Origin: Girardinichthys multiradiatus
Taxonomy: Eukaryota; Chordata; Actinopteri; Cyprinodontiformes; Goodeidae
Assembly: GCF_021462225.1 (NCBI RefSeq)
Contig: NC_061795.1
Span: 8,246,001-8,310,000 of the forward strand
DNA: 64,000 nt
Reading direction: 5' to 3'
Part shown: piece by piece, positions 22,632 to 34,000 of the stretch
How positions within the stretch are numbered: position 1 is the first letter of the stretch
How the letters are laid out: each line of letters starts with the position of its first letter
The notes under the pieces: generated by a model
The model's database searches: none
What the model saw: only the letters and a program-made list of their open reading frames with translations
What the model was told of the DNA's origin: nothing
Translations under genes and position numbers: made by a program

Positions 22632-24193
22632 CACTGCTCAAAAAAATAAAGGGAACACTTAAACAACACAATATAACTCCAAGTAAATCAAACTTCTGTG
22701 AAATCAAACTGTCCACCTAGGAAGCAACACTGATTGAGAATCAGTTTCACATGCTGTTGTTCAAATGGAATAGACAACAGGGGGAAATCTTTGGCGATTA
22801 GCAAGACACACTCAATAAAGGAGTGGTTCTGCAGGTGGGGACCACAGACCACTTCTCAGTACCTATGCTTTCTGGCTGATGTTTTGGTCGCTTTTGAATG
22901 TTGGTGGTGCTTTCACACTCGTGGTAGCATGAGACGGACTCTACAACCCACACAAGTGGCTCAGGTAGTGCAGCTCATCCAGGATGGCACATCAATGCAA
23001 GGCAAGCTGTGGCAAGAAGGTTTGCTGTGTCTGTCAGCATATTGTCCAGAGCCTGGAGGCGCTACCAGGAGACAGGTCAGTACACCAGGAGACGTGGAGG
23101 AGGCCGTAGGGTGGGCAACAACCCAGCAGCAGGACCGCTACCTCCGCCTTTGTGCAAGGAGGAACAGGAGGAGCACTGCCAGAGCCTTGCAAAATGACCT
23201 CCAGCAGGCCACAAATGTGCATGTGTCCGCACAAACGGTTAGAAACCAACTCCATGAGGATGGTATGAGGGCCCGACGTCCACAAATGGGGGTTGTGCTC
23301 ACAGCCCAACACCGTGCAGGACGCTTGGCATTTGCCAGAGAACACCAGGATTGGCAAATTTGCCACTGGCGCCCTGTGCTCTTCACAGATGAAAGCAGGT
23401 TCACACTGAGCACACGTGACAGACACGACAGAGTCTGGCGACACCATGGAGAGCGATCTGCAGCCTGCAACATCCTTCAGCATGACCGGTTTGGCAGTGG
23501 GTCAGTAATGGTGTGGGGTGGTATTTCTTTCCATGTGCTCGCCAGAGGTAGCCTGACTGCCATTAGGTACCGATCCTCAGACCCCTTGTGAGACAATATG
23601 CTGGTGCGGTTGGCCCTGGGTTCCTCCTAATGCAGGACAAAGCTAGATCTCATGTGGCTGGAGTGTGTCAGCAGTTCCTGCAAGATGAAGACATTGAAGC
23701 TATGGACTGGCCCGCCTGTTCCCCAGAGCTGGATCCGATTGAGCACATCTGGGACATCATGTCTCGCTCCATCCACCAACGTCACGTTGCACCACAGACT
23801 GTCCAGGAGTTGGCGGATGCTTTAGTCCAGGTCTCGGAGGAGATCCCTCAGGAGACCATCCGCCGTCTCATCAGGAGCATGCCCAGGCATTGTAGGGAGG
23901 TCATACAGGCACCTGGAGGCCACACACAATACTGAGCCCCATTTTGACTTGTTTTAAGGACATTAAATCAAAGTTGGATTAGCCTGTAGTGTGTTTTTCC
24001 ACTTTAATTTTGTGTGTGACTCCAAATCCAGGCCTCCATTGGTTAATAAATTTGATTTCCATTGATGATTGTTGTGTGATTTTGTTGTCAGCACATTCAA
24101 CTTTGTACAGAACAAAGTATTCAATGAGAATATTTCATTCATTCAGATATAGGATGTGTTATTTGAGTGTTCCCTTTATTTTTTTGAGCAGTG
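22632..24193 (+). mobile_element. Tc1-like transposon, defective
   Basis: TA-flanked; starts CACTGCTCAAAAAAATAAAG and ends CTTTATTTTTTTGAGCAGTG. It contains a transposase gene broken by small indels. Inserted in the older element at 22545-24445. Confidence 0.92.
22929..23935 (+). pseudogene. Broken DD34E Tc1 transposase
   Basis: Begins near [20 protein letters not shown]. Frames switch at about 23005-23100 (the HTH piece [19 protein letters not shown] is in another frame) and again at about 23575-23590. A stretch after GGIS is also missing. Catalytic blocks are visible: LFTDESRF (D), MQDKARSH (D), DPIEHIWD (E), with 34 residues between the last two. No intact protein can be made. Confidence 0.88.
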
Positions 24194-24605
24194 TATATTA
24201 TACAATGATAACACAATTAAACACAAAATACTGTTTAAAAGAAGGAGCGTATGACAAGGTGTGAATATTGGCCATTACACCTAGTAACTGGTTGGGCCAC
24301 ATTTTGCAGCAACAGCAATCAATTGATTGCTGTTGCAATAGCAATGAGTCTTTACATCACTGTGGAGGATTCTGGCCCACTCTTCTTTGCAGAATTGTGG
24401 TAATTACTGCAGCTTTAGATATGGCTTCATAACCTTTTCCAGCTTTCCAGTCGCTGGAACACAGGGCCATGGAGGTTTGGATTGTATTTGCCCTTCTTCA
24501 TAAGTTATGCTAAAGAATGCTGTTGACGTATTTACATATTATAGATGGATGGTTAGCTGATACGTCTGCTCACGTGACTACTGTGTCAAGAATCCCTTCT
24601 TTCAG

Positions 24606-24619
24606 GTTGCTATGACAAC
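24606..24619 (+). promoter_or_regulatory. RFX X-box-like site
   Basis: GTTGCTATGACAAC: two half sites with a 2-base spacer, one mismatch in each half from the X-box consensus GTNRCC-N(0-3)-RGYAAC. It is 236 bases upstream of the candidate iqub start. RFX factors drive ciliary genes through such sites, and iqub is ciliary. Confidence 0.6.
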
Positions 24620-24621
24620 AT

Positions 24622-24628
24622 GTAAACG
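24622..24628 (+). promoter_or_regulatory. Forkhead (FOXJ1-type) candidate site
   Basis: GTAAACG, one base off the GTAAACA core, two bases past the X-box-like site. FOXJ1 and RFX cooperate at motile-cilia promoters; on its own the motif is weak evidence. Confidence 0.35.
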
Positions 24629-24854
24629 TTTCACAACGCTGGCATCCCGAAGCGTAGCTTTGTTTGGCTTTACAAGCAGAAAACTTTAAAAGGTAAAAAA
24701 AAAAATAGTTACGGCTTTAAGCGACAATTGGCGGGGTGTTTTTTTATTTTTATCTTGGTGTCGCTTGTTTTGTGGACTGTTTTGCGGTCGGACGTTCTTA
24801 TTGAACATTTGTTGATCGAGGTTCAGCACAACAGTCATTTAACTGTTTACCTTT

Positions 24855-25032
24855 ATGCTGTCAGTTAAAACCACAATGTTAAAGCCAGGAGAAACCGGAG
24901 AGAGAGAAAGAGAGGCCGAGCACGCTGAAGAAAGCCCGCAGTCACTTAGAAGTGCTGCAAGAGGGCCGCCACGTGGCGGGAGAGACTCGGGAATTTTCGG
25001 AGAGGAGGACTGTCCAGACAGGTCCAGTCCAG
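24855..25032 (+). CDS. iqub: Probable iqub first coding exon
   Basis: ATG at 24855 (weak context). A second in-frame ATG at 24876, with A at -3, may be the better start. It encodes about 59 residues rich in Glu, Arg and Ser (GETGEREREAEHAEESPQS) and ends in phase 1 at a gtaaga donor, which fits the phase 1 start of the exon at 34088. The charged, low-complexity character suits the poorly conserved IQUB N-terminus. It could instead be the 5' exon of the transposase-like gene that follows (25658-27489). Confidence 0.5.
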
Positions 25033-28000
25033 GTAAGACCAGTGCAGAGGTTCTGTTCAGGTCAGCCTTGTGCGAGTAGGGCGTATGTAACAACGACCAA
25101 ATAAAGCCTTCTTTCCTCGTGTGGTCTGTGGAGATTTAGTTGACTTTGAGGAAAGTCTTTGCAGTAAACACATTATGAATTTTCTGTGTCTAAACTGGGC
25201 CTAAAGTCATTTGAGAGCTGTTAAATTTTAGATAGGTGGATTCTGTTGCATTACGTTTGGGATCATAGTTGCTCTACCTGCAAAAACATAGAAATAGTTT
25301 AAGAGGCTGCCATCTGTTACTGGCTGGATGAATGTTTACATGGCATATATGGTCATATGGATGACCTGGTTTTATTTCAGCACAGGGAACCAGTGACACC
25401 TGATGGCATCTGGCTTCCTTAAAGCAATATTCTATTTTGTTCTGTACTCTGATCACGAGAATCATGCCAAGGGATGCAGGAGGCGTAGGGGGAAGCATAA
25501 CACTAGTAAATGAGATTAGAGTTGCATTGAAGTAAACAGAAGCAGCAATGTTGTCAGAAGACTGTACGAACATGTTTTTTATGGCAAAACAAAAATTATA
25601 ATGCACAATATTTCATTTTTTATGGAGATTCCAACATATGCCGCTTTTTCTTTGCAGATGTACAGCGGAATGTGAAAGACACTGGAACTCAAGCTAAAGG
25701 TGATGATATGAAACTTACGCACTAGAAAACAGGAAATGCTAAAAACGTCATAGAAACTGGTCTTATTTCAGCTCAAACTATTCTAGTGAACTTGTATCTG
25801 ATATCCAAATTAGACTTTTCAAATTAGTTTTAAATTGTCACAGGCCATCTGTGCTTTTTCTGTCATTTAGGTTCTTATATTCATGTATATTTTACAAAGG
25901 AAAGACAAGTACTTTCTGTAAAATTCTCGCCATTCTTTATTATCCAGTTGCGCTTGAGACTGTGGAAGAAGCTCAGTATGATTTCCCTACTGATACTGAG
26001 GAACATGATGAGAAAACAAATGTTAAAAACTTAACAGCTACTGGTGAGTATGACCATCACCAGACACTAAAATACAGCCATTTGTGGATTCAGGCCTCTT
26101 TAGGTTCATCATGGATTTATAATGAGTTTGGAGAACAGGTCAAATATATGGACTGTGTGGTTAGTTGGTATGAAACCAAATGTTTAGCCATGACATAAAA
26201 GTGATTTTGCCCTCCCTCAACAAATTTCAGGATTAGTGTACATATTTCTGTGCTATACTGTTAACAATCTGAATACCAACACAAATACAGTTCAAAATAA
26301 CTGAGTTTAAAAATGACTGAAGTTCAAAATTTTATTCCTGCAACAATTTGAAATACTGCCCATTCTATACCAGAGCAAAACATGAAGAAAATGTGATCAC
26401 ATTTGTTAATAATTTATAGAAAGGGGGGAAAAGGAATATTAGGCAGTGTCAACAATTGTCTTTCCCTAGCTCAACATTTATTATATAAACTGAGAAATGC
26501 TTGAAGATTTATCTTTCCTGTAAATCACTGAAGTAAAATGTAGTTATATAAGCACTGTTTATGTGAACTGCTTCAGATCTGTGTTGCAAAGATTCAACCA
26601 TCTTCTGGTACTTGTGATTAGGTATTCCAGCCTTGGACTGCATTCCACAATTCCTCTGGATTTCTCTGTTTTCCCTCAGAAAAGAAAAGGTTCATGGTCA
26701 TCTGATAAATTGTCGGTATGTCCTAAACTCAAAAAGTACAATCTTGGTTCCATTAGTCCACAACACGCTGGTCCATTTCTCTTTAGGCCTGTCACTATAT
26801 TATTTGGCAAACTGCAACCTCTTCAGTAGCTGTTGTTTTAGCAGACGTGAATGAAACAGCACTGAATGTTGAGGTGGATGGAGCTGAACAGAAATCAAAG
26901 GTGGATGAAAATGCAAAATATGAAAATGAACAGCAAGTATGCAGATTGTGCAGCCAAAGATGTGCAGAAATTATACGCCTGCAGGAGGAGAACAGAAAAC
27001 TGAAGGAAGAGCTGTCAGGAAAGAAGATGGACGAGCAATTCCTAAAAGATGATGTGATGGTCAAGTATTACATGGGGCTTCTATGTTCGGCTGCTGTGAT
27101 GGGTGTGCTGTCTCAGCTCCTTCCCCGTTTACCACAGACTGGTCAAAAATGTTCGCCCTTCCAGATGCTCCTCCTGACTCCAATGGGCCTGAGGCTGAAT
27201 CCCATTCAGCATATTGCACACCTGTTCGATTGACTGTGTCCACCACGTTCACAAATACCATAGATGTCATGTTTACACACCTCAGGCTTTTGATGCACGG
27301 GCAAGAGAGACATTGCTGCAAGGCAGCATACCACATCAGTTTGTGGAGGCTCTTGGCAATCGTGTTGCTGTTATTGTGGATTGTTTTGAAATAATCATTG
27401 AGAGAGCTTTAAATTTTAACGCTAGAGCCCAAACATTTTCACATTACAAGCACAGGCTAAAGTATCTGATTGGCAACACACCGCAGTGAGCGGTCTCTTT
27501 TATTTTAGTTGATTGTGATAGGGACTATTGGTTTAATACATTTTCACATAGATAAAGTGATACAGTGTTTGTGTTTATTTTGTGTAAGAGTGTTTATTTG
27601 TCAAAATAAGGTTATTGTCCCCACCTTTTGGTAAAACACAATGACAATTTTGGTTTTGGTTAATAATCATCAATTAATAAATACAATTAAGGACAAGGAC
27701 AGGCCTGTCGCCCCACTTTTGCTTCCTCTCCCTCCCAGGTTCAATAACAATCCACTGAGAGCCTGTCATTCTGGCTATGCCGTCTGGGATGTTGTAAGGG
27801 TGGTAAAACATATTTGAAATAGAGACCTTGAGCCAGTAGCCAATGTCCACAAGATCATAGCAGGTGTAGCAAATGCCCATGAAAGTAGTGCTGCACAACA
27901 AAGAGAGAAAAAAATACAACAAAACATCAAGACTGTGGAAATGGTGGTGGACTTTTGGAGAACACCACCCTCATACACGTCCCTCACCATCCTCAACAAC

Positions 28001-31000
28001 ACCGTAGCAGCTGTGGACCACTCCAGGTTCTTAGGAACCACCATCTCTGAGGACCTGAGATGGTCCTCACACATAGACACTGTTTGAAAGAAAGAGATAG
28101 GAATTTTGGGTTTTCATGAGCTGTATGCCAAAATCATCCGTATTAAGACAATGAAAGACCTGAAATATTTCAGTTAGTGTGCAATGAATCTAAAATATAT
28201 GAATGTTAAATTTTCATCATTACATTATGGAAAATAATGAACTTTATCACAATATGCTAATATTTTGAGAAGGACCTGTACAACCTTCCACAGGAGCTAC
28301 TGGTCATCTTCTACACTGCCATCATTCAGTCTGTCCTATCTTCATCCATCTCAGTGTGGTTTGGCTCATCCAGAAAACAGGACAGGTCCAGACTGCAACA
28401 AATAATCAGGACTGCAGAGAGAATAATCAGGGCTGACCTTCCCTCCATCCAGGACTTATACAGGTCTAGGGTCAGAAAAAGAGCTGCAAAAATCTCTGCG
28501 GACCCAACACACCCTGCACATAATCTGTTCAGAATTTTACCCTCAGGCCACTGCTACAGAGCACTGTTTACAAAAACCAGCCGCCACAGAGACAGTTTAT
28601 TCTCCCAGGCTGTTTCTCTGTTGAACATTCAATAGAGTACAAAACAACAGCATACAGATGTTGCAAATTCAATTCAATTCAAAAATACCTTATTAATCCC
28701 AAAGGGAAATTAAATGTTGTTGTAGCTCATTGAGGGTTTCTTCAAAGAGCCGTTGTAGATGCTGATGGCTGTGGGCAGGAAGGATCTCCTGTAGCGCTCC
28801 TTCTTACAGCAGATCTGAAGAAGCCTCTGACTGAAGACACTGTTGTTGTCGGACAGTCTCATGAAGAGGATGCTCAGGGTTCTCCATAATGTTCTTAATT
28901 TTATGAAGAATCCGTCTTTCCACAATGATCTCCAGAGGTTCCAGAGGAGTCCCCAGAACAGAGCCAGCATTCTTTATCAGCTTGTTGAGTCCCTGGCTCT
29001 GATACTGCTTCCCCAGCAGATGATGGCAGAAGAGATCACACTCTCCACAACAGACTTATAGAAGATATGCAGCATCTTGCTGCAAACACCAAAGGACCTA
29101 AGCTTCCTCAAGAAGTACAGTCTGCTCTGTCCCTTCTTGTAGATGGCTTCACAGTTGCATCTCCACTCTAGTGTGTTGTCCAGGTGAACACCGAGGTATT
29201 TATACTCCTCCACCACCTCCACTTCTTCTCCCATGATAGAAATAGTTTTTGACTTATTCCTGTTTCTCTTAAAATCTACAATCATCTCCTTTGTTTTAGT
29301 CAAAATGAGATGATTGTTTCCACACCATGCCACAAAGCAGTCCACCACCTTCTTGTACTCAGCTTCTTGTCCATCTCTGATCCACCCCAAGAATGCAGAA
29401 TATTCCGAGTATTTCTGCAGATGACAGGAGTCTGTCTTGTACTGGAAGTCTGAGGTGTACAGAGTGAAAAGGAATGAAGAGAGTACAGTCCCCTGTGGTG
29501 CTCCTGTGCTGCTGACTACCTGGTTAGACTCACAACCCTTCAGTCTCACAAACTGTGGTCTGTTTGTCAAGTAGTCTTTGATCCAGGAGATTGTTGAGGC
29601 CTCCACCTGAGTCTTCTGGAGTTTCTGGCAAAGCAAATCAGGTTGGATTGTATTAAATGCACTGGAGAAATGAAAGAACATGATCCTCACAGTACTGCTG
29701 GCTTTGTCCAGATGACAGTGGGTTTGTTGAAGCAGGTGTATGATGGCATCTTCAACTCCAACTCCACAGCGATAAGCAAACTGAAGGGGATCCTGATGGT
29801 TTACTGTTTGCTTACTCAGGTGGGCCAACAGGAGACTCTCTAGGACCTTCATTATGTGAGATGTCAGGGCAACAGGTGTAGTCATTGAGGACTGATGGGT
29901 GAGTTTTCTTTGGTACAGGAACAAGACAGGAGGTCTTCCACAACACCGGAACCTTCTTCTGGGCCAAGCTAAGGTTGAAGAGGTGCTGCAGAATCCCACA
30001 GAGCTGCTCTGCACAGGCCTTCAGGACTCTAGGGCTGACATGATCTGGACCTGCAGCCTTATTCTGATTCAGTCTCTCCAGTTGCATCTTCACTTGACTT
30101 CTTGAGACACACAGGTGGAAAGGGGAAGCAAAGGAGGCATCAGGATCTTCTGATATGGTTGAAGGCAAACATGTAGAAGCAGAAGGGTCTAGGGCTGAGG
30201 TGGAAGATAAAAAATTTGAGGTGTTACTGGACAGCTGTGGGTCCTGTGGGTCAAAGGAAGGTGGAATGTCTGTTTGGCTGTGAGCAGGAGAGGAGGATGC
30301 GAAGCTTGTTTCTGAACTGAACCTATTGAAGAATGTGTTCAGTTCATTGGCTCTGTCCAGACCTCCATTGGTCTGATCATCCTTCTGCTTGAAGCCTGTG
30401 GTCTTCTTCATCCCTGTCCACACATCTCTGATATTGTTTTGCTGGAGCTTGCTCTCCAGCTTCTTCTTGTACACCTCCTTGCTGTCTCTTATCTTGACTT
30501 TAAGTTGCTTCTGTATACTCCTCAATAATTCTCTGTCTCCCTCTCTGAAGGCTCTTTTTTTCTTGTTAAGCAGGTCCTTCAGGTCACTGGTGATCCAAGG
30601 TTTGTTATTGGGGAAGCATTTCACGGTTCTGGTGGGGATGGCGTTATCCACACAGAAGTTTATATAGTCGGTTACACACTCAGTCATGGCATTGATGTCC
30701 TCTCCATGTGGCTGGCACAGTGCGTCCCAGTCCGTAGCCTCGAAGCAACCTTGCAGAGCTTCTTCAGCTTTCTGTGACCATTTTCTCACAGTCCTTACAG
30801 GCTCTGAACAAGGGGCTTATATTTCGAGCAGAGAAAAACAAGCTTGTGATCTGATTTGCCTAGAGGAGGTCTTGCTGTAGAGATGTATGAGTCCTTGACA
30901 TTTGCATAAAACAAATCCAATGTTTTGTTTTCTCTGGTAGAGCAGCTGACAAACTGTTGAAATGTTGGAAGTGTAGCAGAAAGTAAAGCATGGTTAAAAT

Positions 31001-34000
31001 CACCAGAATTTGCCACAAAAGCCTTGGGGTTTTGTGTCTGTAGCTTAGCAGCAACTGAGCTGATGGCATCACATGCAGTGTCGGCAACAGCGGAAGGTGG
31101 AACGTAAACTGTTGCCAAAATAACACTGGTGAACTCTCTGGGTAAATAATATGGACGAAAACTTACTGCCAATAGTTCAATATCTGGACTGCAGAGATGA
31201 CACTTCACAGTTACATGTCCTGGATTACACCATCTGTTGTTCACAGGTACTGCCAGTCCACCTCTTTTACATTTGCCGCTCCTCTTTAAATCTCTGTCTG
31301 CTCGTATGGTTAAAAAGCCCGGCAGAGAGACACTGGAGTTGGGGATATGATCCTGCAGCCATGTCTCAGTAAAACACATAATACTGCATGCCCGGTACTC
31401 TGGCTGGGTCCTTTTAGGGCTTGTAGTTCATCCAACTTGTTTCCCAACGATCTCACATTGCCCATTATAATCGACGGAAGAGATGGTTTGAACTTCCTCC
31501 TTCTCTCTCTTCTCTTAGCTCCTGCTCTGCATCCCCTTTTCAACTCATCAGGGATTTGGGGTTGTAGTTGAAGTATTATTTGAGCTTTTGAGATATTAAT
31601 CAGCTGCTCCCGGTTGTAAGAAACAACCCCGTTGCCATGGCAATGCATCATAACAAATGTCCAAAAATAGAAAGTATTAGGAAAAATCCTCAAAGCTGCA
31701 CAGCATCTGACACCGGAGAGGACAGTTGTCCAAAAAAAAAAAAAATAAATCAACTGTATCCACCACAAGAGGAATAGTTCCCAAAAAAGAATAAATCAAA
31801 ATGAAAAGTAACAGAGCTACTCCAATGTGCTGCCACCTTGAGTGGCGCAATTCTAGAAAATGCACCTTTTTATTTATATATGTGTATATTTGTATATTGT
31901 ATATATGTATATTCTGTAACGCAAAAACAAAGACCAGAGAGCAAAGTGTACCGGAGTCAAATTCCTTGTTTGTATGTACGAACTTGGCAATAAAGCTGAT
32001 TCTGATTCTGAAAAGAGCAAGGCAAGGGAGGGCTGTGAGCCCCTGCACCGACCATGCATGCTGGTGTCTTGCCTGTGAACCAATTCAGTTCGCCTGTATA
32101 TGGCTTTAGTCGTAAGGGAGTTGAAACACCAGGATGTTCCTCTAAAATAAAGTCTTTTAAGAGGAACATCTCGATTCTGTTTGACCAAATTATGTGACAA
32201 AATCTTCATGCAGATAAATTAAATCTGTGCTGTTCTTTTGAATACATACCTGCAGGATGGTCCAAGTGTATGCATTGTATTACCAAAGATGAGTTATGCT
32301 TTAGAATCAAGTAAACTATATTCCTTTCTCACATCAGGTTCTAATTTTAAGCAATCTCTCAATATTACACACATATTTATTTTCCAAAATTATTTACTCA
32401 TCCCTCAAAATTATTAAATTCAGGTATTTCGGTCTTTTTCATGACCACAGGTGTGTAAAATCCAACAACTCATGGGACACTCATGCAGCATTATAATTCA
32501 TCCCCAGATGGTCAGTTGATCCCTTACTATGACAAAAAATAAGCCAATGACTTTAATATTTGTTTCTTCCGCATGAGTTTATTTCATTCCTGTTTTAAAA
32601 AAAAAAGAACAAAGTGTTAGAGTTCAGAGGATTAACTTTTTAAAGTTGTATCATTGATGGACCACTGCTCTTCAGCCTATGTAATAATAAATTACCTGAA
32701 AGTTGTGAAGATGTCCATTGCAAGTTGTATGCAGATTATGTTGTCAAATATGTAACTGCAAGAAAAAGTGGTTTAAAAATCATTTTCTGTCTTTGGATGG
32801 CACTAAAACGGTTTCATTGGGTTTTACAATCAAATGTAAACCTTATAAAAACTGTTAAAACTAATCTTAACGGTTTTCTTCTGATAAGATCATGTTTGCT
32901 TTTACATGTCAAATTACAGGGGTTGGACATTGAAACTGAAACACCTGTCATTTTATTGTGGGAGGTTTCATGGCTAAATTGGACCAGCCTGGTAGCCAGT
33001 CTTCATTGATTGCACATTGCACCAGTAAGAGCAGAGTGTGAAGGTTCAATTAGCAGGGTAAGAGCACAGTTTTGCTCAAAATATTGAAATACACACAACA
33101 TTATGGGTGACATACCAGAGTTCAAAAGAGGACAGATTGTTGGTGCACATCTTGCTGGCACATCTGTGACCAAGACAGCAAGTCTTTGTGATGTATCAAG
33201 AGCCACGGTATCCAGGGTAATGTCAGCATACCACCAAAAAGGACGAACCACATCCAACAGGATTAACTGTGGACGCAAGAGGAAGCTGTCTGAAAGGGAT
33301 GTTCGGGTGCTAACCCGGATTGCATCCAAAAAACATAAAACCACGGCTGCCCAAATCACGGCAGAATTAAATGTGCACCTCAACTCTCCTGTTTCCACCA
33401 GAACTGTCCGTCGGATCGTCGAGGAGCGAGTCAGGAAACGTTTTCCTCCACCAGTATTACGTAGCGACCTGGCCACTATCCTGCAAGAAGAATGGCTTAA
33501 AATCCCTCTGACCACTGTGCAAGACTTGTATATGTCATTCCCAAGACGAATTGACGCTGTATTGCCCGCAAAAGGAGCCCCTACACCATACTAATAAATT
33601 ATTGTGGTCTAAAACCAGGTGTTTCAGTTTCATTGTCCAAGCCCTGTATCTGCCTCCTGTCTGCCCATCTTGGCTGCTCAGTACCCTGATCAGAGCCTGT
33701 GGAGTTGGTTGGAGTCTCAAAGTGTTGTTTGTTTTACACGATATAAAATCTCCACCCAGTTTGTCTTCAAATCTGCCAGTTTTCACTAATGATGATCAGT
33801 TCCTTCAGCTACAGTTTGTATATGTAAACTTGTAGATTGATGGCTATATGAGGCTTTAAAGGGTACTGGCTGCATGCTTTGATTTTACCTCACTTTTTTT
33901 TTGTGTAGCTGATGATTTAAACTAAAAGTTTAAATCATTAAAAAAAATAAAAAATCTAGACCGTCTGAAAACCTTAAATAGTGAACCTCTTGACATTTTA

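Larger units (their letters stand above)
22545..24445 (-). mobile_element. Old Tc1-like element split by a younger Tc1
   Basis: 22545-22631 ('agaaaaagtgtttgtcccc', 'cataaatgtttcagatcatc') and 24194-24445 ('acacaaaatactgttt', 'taactggttgggccacattt', 'ggcccactcttctttgcaga') are the two sides of one familiar fish Tc1-like element. Only its left TIR and the antisense 5' ORF sequence survive. Confidence 0.65.
24446..24854 (+). promoter_or_regulatory. iqub: Putative iqub promoter and 5' UTR
   Basis: Unique sequence between the last transposon scrap and the first iqub ATG. It carries an X-box-like palindrome (24606-24619) and a forkhead-like site (24622-24628). No TATA box is placed convincingly. 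The transcription start is unknown. Confidence 0.5.
28637..31850 (-). mobile_element. L2-like LINE, nearly full length, inactive
   Basis: Minus-oriented. The 3' end at 28669-28690 is a TTGAAT repeat. Reading 31768 to 28977: an endonuclease domain (PSIIMGNVRSLGNKL, GDFNHA, GKSDHKLVFL), a linker, then a reverse transcriptase (FFHFSSAFNTIQ, GAPQGTVLSSFLF, YKYLGVHLDNTLEW). Frameshifts occur near 31390, 30790 and 29880. The RT motif A Asp is His, and the YxDD box has lost its aspartates (KYSEYSAFLGW), so it cannot be active. The 5' end is approximate. Confidence 0.9.
32600..33960 (+). repeat. LINE-derived repeat (copy 1), interrupted by deleted Tc1
   Basis: 32605-32916 and about 33870-33930 match 37040-37440. 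32695-32760 encodes PESCEDVHCKLYADYVVKYV, the RT motif C with YADD changed to YADY. 32917-33646 is a later insertion. Confidence 0.7.

Noticed and set aside
24839..25093. Minus-strand frame opposite iqub exon 1
   Set aside because: A shadow of the + strand exon, with no start context, splice support or motif.
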